Positions 55,954 through 64,000 of a DNA stretch of 64,000 nucleotides are shown here, one piece after another. The DNA comes from Eriocheir sinensis (lineage: Eukaryota; Arthropoda; Malacostraca; Decapoda; Varunidae), in the NCBI RefSeq assembly GCF_024679095.1, contig NW_026112148.1, positions 144,116 to 208,115 of the forward strand, written 5' to 3'. The position numbers were made by a program, and so were the translations under genes. Each line of letters begins with the position of its first letter. The first letter of the stretch is position 1. The notes beneath the pieces were generated by a model. That model saw nothing but the letters and a program-made list of their open reading frames with translations, was not told the DNA's origin and did not search any database.

Positions 55954-56662
55954 AGGAATATTGTCTCATCCCGAAATCAACAGCAGAACAATTTTACTCA
56001 AGTCTTCTACGGGGAGCCGTAACATAAAACGAAACAGAAAGACGGACGAGGAAAAAAGAAAAGAGTGCGGAAACCGTTGTCGGGTTCGACGGTCAAGGCG
56101 TCAACTGCATTAAAAATATAAAGAGACGCGCGCTGCAAGATGTATTAACCCAAACAACCACCCGCCATCTATAGCGGCCATAGGTCCTCGCACGACGTTC
56201 CCCACCAATACTATCGATTCGAAACCTGCCATAGATAACAGGATTGATGTTAGAATGAAAGCAGCTCAAAGGGATTACGCCAAAGCTTTCTTAGCTCTCA
56301 TGAAACATACTCCAGGAATTACATGGGATACAAACGGAAATCTTTTGAGCCCCATTAATAATTTTAACGCCATTGATATATTGCAAACCTTAAGTGACGT
56401 CAACAGCAAATTAGGCTTCAAAGCTGATGATATACCATTTATTAAAATGCTTTTCCACAACACAAACTTAGATCCCTCATTTATACGCAATAATAAGGCA
56501 AGGAAGCAACTGTTTGGAGGAGGTGGGGGAGGAAGGAGAAGTGCCCCAATTCGGGCCAAGCCACGCCCCACGCCTTCTTTCTCCGCCCCCCGCGCGGATG
56601 CCGGGTATGACGTGGGAGAATTATCGCGTATAAAAAGGATTTTGTTTTGGGGTGGGATATAG
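55950..56662 (+). pseudogene. Unrecognised Polinton protein with a Gly-rich tail
   Basis: Starts MKEYCLIPKSTAEQ, overlapping the preceding stop, and breaks at about 56025. A second frame, open from 56255, reads AQRDYAKAFLALMKH, NFNAIDILQTLSDV, GFKADDIPFIKML, a GGGGGG run and ILFWGGI at the end. The conserved look of the middle part suggests a real gene. I cannot name a domain. A capsid-associated or packaging accessory role is possible only by position. Confidence 0.4.
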
Positions 56663-56740
56663 ACACTTGTGTGACCTCGCAGGACAGGGAGACTCTAAGC
56701 GTGAGTAAGAGCGAGAATTAATATATATTTTTCTATAAAC

Positions 56741-57415
56741 ATGTCAGACTATCCCATCATTCCTGTGAAGGGGCGAATGACCGATCGCCAGTTCATTGAC
56801 GACAGTGTGTGTTTAGTAGCCACCATCAACGCCAGCAGTTTTAAACTTAGCGGTATAGCCAAGGACTTGGCTGAAGTGTATGGCTATGCTAATCTCTTTG
56901 AAAATCGGAAACAACTTTATAATTTGAACAGAGTCGTTTGGGTTGACACCCCGAAAGTGGGGTCGCTGGTAGTGAAGGAACCACCTACGGAATCAAATTA
57001 TCCCATTGTGGTGGGTATGGTGACTCAATTTTGTCAGGGTGAATCTGTAGAATATAATGACGTGTCAAGATATTTTATTGAAACCAGCAGAGATATGCAT
57101 TATGTGAACGGTTTAATGTCGGACACCAAGCAAAGCAGACGCGATAATTTTAAATGTTGCCTCAATGAGCTAGGTGATTATGTAAAGCAGAAAAAAAACA
57201 TTCGAAAAGTCATTTTTCCTACCGGCGTAGGACGAAGGGGAAAGATGGATCATGAATGGAACGTGGCCTACTTGAAGGAGCTAAGATCTTTTGCCCACCA
57301 ACTAGATTTGAATAACGTTAAGGTAATGCTCTTGGGGCAGGAAGAGGGGACGAAGAATCTCCCCGCGAAAGCCTCAACTGCCGGGGATGGGCGACAGACA
57401 CAAACCACTGTGTAG
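56741..57415 (+). CDS. Macro-domain-like protein
   Basis: An ORF of 224 codons with no internal break. Residues about 22-55 (CLVATINASSFKLSGIAKDL, then EVYGY) resemble the ADP-ribose-binding loop region of macro domains of the TARG1/Poa1 type. About 100-115 (PIVVGMVTQFCQGES) fits the central strand. About 160-190 (VIFPTGVGRRGKMDHEWN) fits the second phosphate-binding loop, with the usual Gly-x-Gly pattern partly changed. Such domains bind or hydrolyse ADP-ribose derivatives. The last 25 residues (after LLGQEEG) look unrelated and lie where protease-like sequence begins in another frame, so the true C-terminus may be lost. The fold call is by eye. Confidence 0.55.
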   Translation: MSDYPIIPVKGRMTDRQFIDDSVCLVATINASSFKLSGIAKDLAEVYGYANLFENRKQLYNLNRVVWVDTPKVGSLVVKEPPTESNYPIVVGMVTQFCQGESVEYNDVSRYFIETSRDMHYVNGLMSDTKQSRRDNFKCCLNELGDYVKQKKNIRKVIFPTGVGRRGKMDHEWNVAYLKELRSFAHQLDLNNVKVMLLGQEEGTKNLPAKASTAGDGRQTQTTV

Positions 57416-57771
57416 CTATAAAAATTACGTACGCCCTGACCCCATCATTATATTCTAAGTACTTTCGAAGTTTCTTAAATAAGCATAAAGATTATCCTGT
57501 TTTTAAACTTGCCACAAGATTACAGTCGGACAAAACTCTGGTGTGTGGCGTGTATTGCATTCAATTCGTATACTTATGTAATAAAATAGGCTTAGAGAGG
57601 ACTAGTCAGTTTTTGAAAGATAATTATGATTTAGGAAATTTTTTGAAGAATGACAGAAAGGTGTTAACATATGCTTATAGAATGTTTAAAATGCCCCCAT
57701 GTATAAAAACATTTTGTCAATCTAGTCAAGGACTGACTTACAAGCATTGTATTTCTAAGATATGTGGCTAA
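57360..57771 (+). pseudogene. Adenain-like cysteine protease, C-terminal half
   Basis: Polintons encode a C5/Ulp1-like maturation protease. The frame open here includes YFRSFLNKHKDYPVF, ATRLQSDKTLVCGVYCIQFV (Gln and nucleophile Cys context) and a helical tail (FLKDNYDLGNFLKNDRK) to a stop at 57769-57771. The catalytic His block expected about 80 residues upstream is not seen. The sequence there belongs to the macro-like ORF. Either a deletion fused the two genes or the N-terminal part is too diverged for me to recognise. Confidence 0.6.
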
Positions 57772-57789
57772 CTTATTAAATGCTACAAT

Positions 57790-57991
57790 GTGCGTGTGTG
57801 TGTGTAAAAAATGTAGAGCAGTAGCATGTGGCTTATTCATTTATGGCGTGTGTGTGCATTTATATGTAGTTATTAAGAACAAGGATTCTGTTTTTTTTTT
57901 TCGTGCGACGTGACCGGATGGGCGTGAGTTTGTTCACGCTTTCCTATGTGTAAAAAATGTAGAGAAGTAGTATGTAGCTTATTCATTTATG

Positions 57992-58045
<54 letters not shown>

Positions 58046-58930
58046 AATTATATGTAGTTATTAAGAACAGGATTATGTTGTTGTTGTTTTTTTTCGTGCG
58101 ACGTGACCGGGTGGGTGTGAGTTTGTTCACGCCTTCCTATTGTTCGGAAGTAGCATGTGGCTTATTCATTTATGGTGTGTGTGTGTGTGTGTGTGCATTT
58201 ATATGTAGTTATTAAGAACAAGGATTCTGTTTTTTTTTTTTTTCGTGCGACGTGACCGGATGGGCGTGAGTTTGTTCACGCTTTCCTATGTGTAAAAAAT
58301 GTAGAGAAGTAGCATGTAGCTTATTCATTTATGGCGTGTGTGTGTAGTTATATGTAGTTATTAAGAACAGGATTATGTTGTTGTTTTTTTTTCGTGCGAC
58401 GTGACCGGGTGGGTGTGAGTTTGTTCACGCCTTCCTATTGTTCGGAAGAAGAATGGCTTGTGGTTTTGGGCATGTGCGCGCGTGTTTGCATACATGTGTG
58501 TGCGTGTCCCCTATAACCTGGGGTAGCCTCGGAAGAAGAAAAGGCTTGTGGTAGTGTGCGCCTGTTGTTGTTTTTTTCGTGCGACGTGACCGGTTGGGTG
58601 TGAGTTTGTTCACGCTTTCCTATGTGTAAAAATGTAGAAGTAGTATATAGCTTATTCATTTATGGCGTGTGTGTAGTTATATGTAGTTATTAAGAACAGG
58701 ATTCTGTTTTTTTTTTTTCGTGCGACGTGACCGGGTGGGTGTGAGTTTGTTCACGCCTTCCTATTGTTCGGAAGAAGAATGGCTTGTGGTTTTGGGCATG
58801 TGCGCGCGTGTTTGCATACATGTGTGGGCGTGTCCCCTATAACCTGGGGTAGCCTCGGAAGAAGAAAAGGCTTGTGGTAGTGTGCGCATATGCCCCAAAT
58901 AACCCCGGGTGGCTTAGTCAGTCCCCTAAC
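57790..58930. repeat. Polinton internal tandem repeat array
   Basis: About five or six units of 170-260 bp, each with taaaaaatgtagagaagtag, an attcatttatggcgtgtgtg block with variable (GT)n, atatgtagttattaagaaca, a T run, cgtgcgacgtgaccgg and gagtttgttcacgc. Two inner units also carry gaagaagaatggcttgtgg and cataacctggggtagcc-type sequence. Non-coding. Confidence 0.8.
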
Positions 58931-58947
58931 GTTGCGAGAGGAGCATC

Positions 58948-59171
58948 ATGGAGGAAGTCTTCGCCGTCATGAACTTACAACAACAACAGCCCCACGCTGC
59001 CGCTGCAACTCTTCATGCTGACGATGTTGACGATCAGATAATGGGTCAAGCCGCATTAGAAGTTGAAGCCATGGATAACACATCCCAAGCTGAAGCCGTG
59101 GATAACACATCAAATCCACGAATAGGAGGTGAGATATCCGACTATTGTATTTTTTTCTGCGCACAAGCGCT

Positions 59172-59240
<69 letters not shown>

Positions 59241-59518
59241 AAAATATATATATATTTCTTGTCATTTCAGCGGATGTTGGTGGTGGTGAGGTGGGGGATG
59301 TTCCAGAAACTCCCAAGTCTACCGGTGAACACATCACGGGCGAGTCATTGGGCAACAACAACCGCGGCGCGTTGGGAGGTGTTGGTAAAATGGGGCGGCG
59401 CGTGCTGAGAGAGGGGCTTCTGCGACTTCTGAAGGATGTGATACCTCCATTACCAGTGTCTCGTCTGAAGAACGACCCACCGGCCAGCGTAACGCATAGT
59501 AAGTATTTTTTTATTCTT

Positions 59519-59588
<70 letters not shown>

Positions 59589-60267
59589 TTTTTTTTTGTC
59601 TAATAATGTTTCTCTATATATTCATAACTCAACCGCAAAAACAACAGACACACTTAGGTTATGGTGTGTCTTGACTCTCCGTCGGGCGCTGAATCGCGAG
59701 CGGCGGCGAAGTCATCTGCAGCAACCAGATCATGAAATGCGTAAATCACGACTGGATAAAAAACTGCTGCAGATGGCGGCAGTGTCGCGGCAGCTCCAGG
59801 ATCAGGAGACGCACCAGAGACGACAAGATCGCGACCGGGGACAAGAACGGCGGCGAAGAATGACAAAGAATAATATGCCGAAGCAGCAAGAACACCGGGA
59901 CCCAAGACTGTCTCAGAAGAGCCTCCACAAAGTTGGGAGAAAAAAACTTCAGGTGGCCAAACGTCAGGCGGGTCTCTTCTCCTCAGCGGCGGCGTACGGT
60001 CGGGGAAAACCAATGAAAAAAAATCTCTCTGTGACCAAGAAACTCGTCTTTGAAGAACCACCAGCGCGGCGTGCAGCAGCAGCAGCCGCTGGAGAAAATC
60101 TCGCGCCACAACCGGGCCCTTCAATGCGGCTCGTGCGGACAGAAACAAATGAAATCTTCTCAAGCACTGACCTTCCTTCAGCTTTCAATTCTTTGAATTT
60201 TTCTCATAGCATGGACGTGAATAATATTATAAATGTTCTTGATGAGAGTCCTATATTTAGTGCTTAG
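58948..60267 (+). CDS. Three-exon Polinton gene for a basic protein, function unknown
   Basis: Exons 58948-59128, 59271-59498 and 59648-60267 join with GT/AG borders and sum to 1029 nt, exactly 342 codons plus stop, without any break. Introns contain (GT)n (59173-59238) and (GA)n (59522-59584). Exon 1 is acidic and Gln/Ala-rich (MEEVFAVMNLQQQQPHA); exon 2 has a helical patch (RVLREGLLRLLKDVIPPLP); exon 3 is strongly basic (RERRRSHLQ, KSRLDKKLLQ, RGQERRRRMTK, FSSAAAYGRGKPMKK), then an Ala run and an acidic end (NVLDESPIFSA). The last 12 codons lie inside the right terminal repeat. No known domain is seen; a nucleic-acid-binding or transcription-factor-like role is a guess. The exon 3 acceptor lacks a good pyrimidine tract, so that border is the least certain. 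Confidence 0.6.
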
Positions 60268-61771
60268 CAATTTTTTTTATATAATATGTACTCGCTCTGT
60301 GTGTATTATTTTTTATATATATGTACTTGTGTTGTGTATTTTTTTTCTTCATTTTTTTTTTATGGCGAATGTGTATTTTTGTTTTTAGGCTTAGCATGTA
60401 TTTAGTCTGGATTAAGAAAGAACAAATTAGCCTGGATTAAGAAAGAACAACTAAAATAGACTAGTAGGCTTAGCATGTATTTAGTCTGGATTAAGAAAGA
60501 ACAAATTAGCCTGGATTAAGAAAGAACAAATAAAATAGACTAGTAGGCTTAGCATGTATTTAGTCTGGATTAAGCAAGAACAAATTAGCCTGGATTAAGA
60601 AAGAACAAATAAAATAGACTAGTAGGCATAGCATGTATTTAGTCTGGATTAAGAAAGAACAAATTAGCCTGGATTAAGAAAGAACAAATAAAATAGACTA
60701 GATTAAGGTAATATAATAACTTGTCATACCATTTTTCCACTATATTTCAATAAAAATGTATAAAATCTACTTTTCCCGTTCCTACCCCTCACTGAAAAGA
60801 CAATCGATATAACTCCAGTCAATATGAAAATCAACAGTAACACACGCACACACACACACGCTTATGCTGGCAAACTGAAAATCAATAGCGGGTAGGGAGG
60901 GGGTAGTGGTACCCTCAGACTGACCATCAAGTCACCGCTCGCGAGGGTGGGGCATAGAGGGGGGACACGCACACACATGCTGGCAAACTGGAAAAAAAAT
61001 CAATAGCGGGAGAGGGAGAGGGAGGGGGAAAGGTAGCCACAGGCCTCCGCCCAACAAGGCACCGCTCGCGCTAACCGATCCCCGGCAGGAGGGTGACGCC
61101 CCGGCACGGTGCGAAAGGACGCCCCTAGCCGATCCCCCGGCACTGGGGCGAATGGACCCCCCGGCACGGCGCGACAGGACCGCTCCCCGGCAGGAGGGCG
61201 ACGCCCGGCACGGTGCGAAAGGACCGATCCCCGGCAGGGTGACGCCCGGCACGGCGCGAAAGGACGCCCTAACCGATCCCTGAACAAGGCACCGCGCGCT
61301 AACCGATCCCCGGCAGGAGGGCGCGAAGGACGCCCTAACCGATCCCCGAACACGTAACCGCTCGCGCTAACCGATCCACGGCAGGAGGGCGACGCCCCGG
61401 CACGGCGCGAAAGGACGCCCCTAACCAATCCCCGGCAGGAGGGTGACGCTCAGGCCTCCGGGGAGACACGATGGCGTGGAAGGTGGTGGGTGTTTGGGGT
61501 GGGGTGGGTGGGTGGGGGGGGGGGAATGGTCACTTTTGGGTAGGTTTGTGACCACTCCCCGGTTGGGTAGTGGGGAGGTCCCCTCGGCGGCTGGCTGCCC
61601 GCGCGGCTGGCTGGCCGTCCGGCTGACTGGCCGCACGGCCGGCCGGGAAATTCGACGTACAAAAATTTTTCGACGTCAAAAATTTTTCGACGTCATTTTT
61701 TTTTGGCTGCAAATTCTTGATTATGCTTGCGAATTATTTTGGTCCCGTCACTGTCACCATTACCTACTACT
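60232..61771. repeat. Polinton right terminal inverted repeat
   Basis: Complement of 47663-49405, about 1540 bp. Carries the AT-rich minisatellite at 60395-60705 and the GC-rich minisatellite at 61040-61450, and ends ccattacctactact at 61771. It differs from the left repeat mainly in copy number and small indels in the GC-rich part. Confidence 0.85.
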
Positions 61772-61777
61772 CTGTAC
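61772..61777. other. Polinton target-site duplication, right (CTGTAC)
   Basis: Identical to 47657-47662; confirms insertion of the whole unit. Confidence 0.9.
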
Positions 61778-62620
61778 CATAATCTATTTGGTGTCATTCA
61801 CCAAACTACAGGTATGTTGCACATTATTATGAAAGGCGTTGTGTTGATACCAGTTTGTGGTAACTGCTGTGAGTGATGTTGATTGTTTGGTGAGCAGTGT
61901 TAGAATAAATGTATAAACGAGTATGTACATTGTTATGTAATATTGAACACCCAATATATATACATTATGAATATACTTTTCTTGAGTACTTACCTGTAAA
62001 CCAGCATCATATGTGTGGCGTGGCTTGTTTTTGTCTGCCAGGAAGTACAAGCTCTTGAACGCAAACCACGACGACGTGTAAACGTTGTCTGCATCATCAC
62101 CGGATTTTCATTCCTTCATCTTCTTCATTTCTCTCCTGAACTGGGCGTCAGACTCCTCATCTTCCTCTCCACCTCAGCTCGATCTATTCCCATCGCATCT
62201 GAAAGTGTCTTCCATGCGTCTGATTTCTTCGCCCTGTCCTTGTAGTCAGGCTTAGTTGCATCCCATAGGACCGGTTGTTCTCGATACAGTTCAATCAACA
62301 TCAGCGTTTGCTCCCGGGTCCACTCCATCCTGTCCGCTGTACACGTGGGTGTCTGTTCACCATGTATGCGAGCAGGCCGCACCTCGCCTCGTCCACATCA
62401 GTGCTGGCAACATCTTCCCAACCAGCGCCGCCAACATTATCTGGACACAGCAATTCACAACAAGTTTACAACTTGTCCGGTAGTGTGTTGTTTGCATGTT
62501 GGGAACGCCTGTTCGATCACACGTCTCGAAGCGCCCACGATGTCTTGTCCACATCAGTGCTGCAAACATGTTCGCAACCAGTGCTGCCAATAATATGCTC
62601 CAGATTCAATGTTGGGTTTA

Positions 62621-63009
62621 TTCTCTATTTTATTGCTCCCCCCCTCCATATAGAGTCCCTGGATAGTACAAGTATTATAGTGATATAAATATTTTGTTGT
62701 GGTTCTTTCAGTATAGCTTAGAAATATACTTGCAAATTTTAGAAAACACATATGTCTAGATGTGACAAACATGTACATAATACTGGCATCAGTTATAAGT
62801 TCATGACATCATTTTACTATTGAATAACTTTTGTATCATATTAGGCTCATTGCCGAGCTACCTACAAGATATTATTTTCAACGAAAAGTATTAATGAATG
62901 CATTCACGAATACTCTCGTGAAGTATTCGTATTTGTATTCAAATTATCAGTATTTCAGGTATTCGTATTCGTAAAAATATGAAGTATTCGTATTCGAATA
63001 CACAGTTCT
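62621..63009. other. AT-rich sequence with TATTCG-type short repeats
   Basis: No gene. From about 62905 to 63005 the motif gtattcgtattcg and its variants recur, forming a degenerate short-period repeat next to the GC-rich tandem repeat. Confidence 0.5.
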
Positions 63010-63365
63010 TATACACCCCATCCCTGAGGGCGAGCAAGCTAACCCGCCGATTACCCCTTAACTCGTCCAGCGCTCACGAGGCAAAGCGAGCCATCAGGTG
63101 CTGGCGCGTTACCCCGCCGTTTACCCGCCACGATTCATGAATGAGGGCCTCGTCCAGCGCTCGAGGCAAAGTTTACCAGCCACACAGCAAATTGTATGTA
63201 GTATGAAGGGCCAGTGTCTGCTTGACTTGTCCGTTACTCCAACCGTTTACCCGTCACTCGATCAATTAGTGACTGCCTCGGCCAGCGCTCAAGAGACAAG
63301 GCGAACCATTAAGGGAGAGTGACCTACCCCCGCCGATTACCAGCTTGCCTCATCCAGCACTCACT
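63010..63365 (+). repeat. GC-rich tandem repeat, forward orientation (right end)
   Basis: Same family and orientation as 590-1190, e.g. ccagcgctcacgaggcaaag, gttaccccgccgtttacccg and gaagggccagtgtctgcttg. Confidence 0.7.
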
Positions 63366-63367
63366 AG

Positions 63368-63620
63368 GCAAAACGAACCACTAACCCGTCCGCTGCGATT
63401 GGCACTAATTTCCCCTTCACTGGTAGCCTCGTCACATATAGTCCCAGGTCTTTCTCTGCCTCTGTGCTGGATAGTGGAGTTTCCTATGTGGTATTAGTAT
63501 GCTGGATATCCCCTCCCAAGGTGCATGACTTTACATTTTTCTTCATTGAATTGTAGCAGACACTTTTTGTTCCACTCCTGAAGCTTGGTGATGTCTTCTG
63601 TAGAAATCCGCAATCAAGGT
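63368..63620 (-). pseudogene. LINE RT fragment (jockey/CR1-like)
   Basis: Minus strand, in one frame with small gaps: LQEWNKKCLLQFNEEKCKVM, HLGRGYP and ERPGTICDEATSEGEIS, the segment just after the catalytic ADD box in such RTs. It is inserted between two oppositely oriented blocks of the GC-rich tandem repeat. Confidence 0.65.
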
Positions 63621-63624
63621 GTTA

Positions 63625-63945
63625 TAACGGACACGTCAAGGAGACACAGGCCCTTCATACGACATACAATTTCCTATGTGGCGGGTAAACTTTACCTCTC
63701 GAGCGCTGGACGAGGCCCTCAGTCATGAGTCGTGGGGCGGGTAAACGGTGGGGGTAACGCGCCAGCACCTGATGGCTCGCTTTGCCTCGTGAGCGCTGGC
63801 CGAGGCAAGCGGGTAATCTGCGGTGGTAGCTCGCCCGCCTGCGGTCGGGTAATCGGCGGGGGTAGTTCGCTCGCCTTTAATGGTTCGTTTTGCTTCGTGA
63901 GCGCTGGACGAGGCAAGCTGAGCGAGCCCGTTCACGTTACTTAAG
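63625..63945 (-). repeat. GC-rich tandem repeat, inverted orientation
   Basis: Complement of the family at 590-1190: gcgggtaaacggtgggggta, tggctcgctttgcctcgtga and gagcgctggacgaggcaagc. Together with 63010-63365 it forms a large imperfect inverted repeat around the LINE fragment. Confidence 0.7.
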
Positions 63946-64000
63946 ATGACGAGGACGCGTCGGTCACGTATGAATTGGTACTGAACCCGTTCACGTTACT

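Larger units (their letters stand above)
47663..61771. mobile_element. Polinton/Maverick element, 14,109 bp, complete termini
   Basis: Terminal inverted repeats start agtagtaggtaatggtgac on both sides, flanked by a perfect 6-bp duplication. Between them are a protein-primed-type DNA polymerase B, an integrase remnant, an adenain-like protease remnant and other ORFs. That combination with 5'-AG termini identifies a Polinton. No major or minor capsid protein or packaging ATPase was recognised; these usually take 4-6 kb. It therefore looks like a deleted derivative mobilised as a complete unit. Confidence 0.9.
45844..62328 (-). pseudogene. MADF/Myb-like Harbinger accessory gene, split by the Polinton
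   Basis: Exon 1 (62328-61994) starts MEWTREQTLMLIELYREQ and holds a MADF-type domain (LWDATKPDYKDRAKKSDAW, AEVERKMRSL). After a frame change near 62130 and a stop it ends SSWFAFKSLYFLADK, then donor cag|gtaagt. Exon 2 (46326-45844) follows acceptor tcttttcag and reads DVGHAPSTSQN, then helix-rich ERVVTRGRQAAKRRYEAI and a C-terminal tail. The intron contains transposase exon 2 on the other strand and the whole 14-kb Polinton. In this family the accessory protein helps the transposase reach the nucleus and bind DNA. Confidence 0.65.
44708..62620 (+). mobile_element. PIF/Harbinger DNA transposon carrying a Polinton
   Basis: Two genes characteristic of PIF/Harbinger are present: a DDE transposase (45029-47516, +) and a MADF/Myb-like accessory gene (45844-62328, -). 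Subterminal sequence on the left has repeats such as gaacatctgttgtgaacac (about 44730 and 44876). Related motifs (gcaaacatgttcgc, ttgtccacatcagtgctg) occur at 62390-62580 on the right. Exact termini and the 3-bp target duplication are not established. Without the Polinton the element would be about 3.8 kb. Confidence 0.6.

Noticed and set aside
57790..58930. CRISPR or telomere-like array
   Set aside because: Long, variable units with (GT)n and T runs; internal to the Polinton; no spacer pattern.

Overview
This is eukaryotic, animal-type DNA, best read as repeat-dense accessory sequence from a crustacean, probably a decapod. The evidence is arthropod-like 28S rRNA pieces, R2 retrotransposons seated in them, a tRNA-derived SINE, CR1/L2-like and I-like LINEs with tails of the kind common in decapods, intron-containing tyrosine-recombinase transposons, and long CT, AT, GA and GT microsatellites. 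The species call is inference. I see no single-copy host gene. Nearly every coding signal belongs to a mobile element, and elements are nested inside one another.

Layout. 0-2 kb: a foldback, a GC-rich tandem repeat and a diverged antisense 28S fragment. 2-4 kb: duplicated non-coding repeats. 4.1-6.8 kb (+): a six-exon Crypton-like tyrosine recombinase, joined tail-to-tail at 6809 to a near-complete R2 element (-) running up to 10406. Its upstream 28S flank is at 10407-10830. A second, 5'-truncated R2 (+) follows, with its 28S downstream flank at 11716-12062. 13-14.1 kb: LINE fragments. 14.6-16.8 kb: microsatellites and a decayed hAT transposase (-). 16.9-21.6 kb: an I-type LINE (-) broken by a SINE at its catalytic box. 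21.6-28.7 kb: a Ty3/gypsy element with integrase ahead of RT (Gmr1-like order), itself invaded by a CR1-like LINE. 28.8-32.9 kb: a palindrome and a second Crypton-like copy with its own SINE. 34.5-36.7 kb (-): a third tyrosine recombinase, followed by six tandemly duplicated exon-like modules, one split by a solo LTR with a 4-bp target duplication. 38.5-43.8 kb: a CR1-like LINE (-), a THAP exon, a tetranucleotide array and an LTR element piece. 43.9-62.6 kb: a PIF/Harbinger element whose transposase and MADF/Myb-like accessory gene have interleaved exons. 63-64 kb: the GC-rich tandem repeat again, in two orientations around a LINE fragment.

The centrepiece is a 14.1-kb Polinton/Maverick at 47663-61771 inside the Harbinger element. 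It has 1.5-1.7-kb terminal inverted repeats, AGT...ACT termini and a perfect 6-bp target duplication (CTGTAC). It carries a frame-broken protein-primed DNA polymerase B, the end of a retroviral-type integrase, a small basic-plus-hydrophobic ORF, an unrecognised ORF, a macro-domain-like protein, the C-terminal part of an adenovirus-type cysteine protease, and a three-exon gene that is intact by phase (342 codons plus stop). I could not find a major capsid protein or packaging ATPase, so this copy looks incomplete. Many breaks lie at homopolymers, so some may be sequence error rather than decay.
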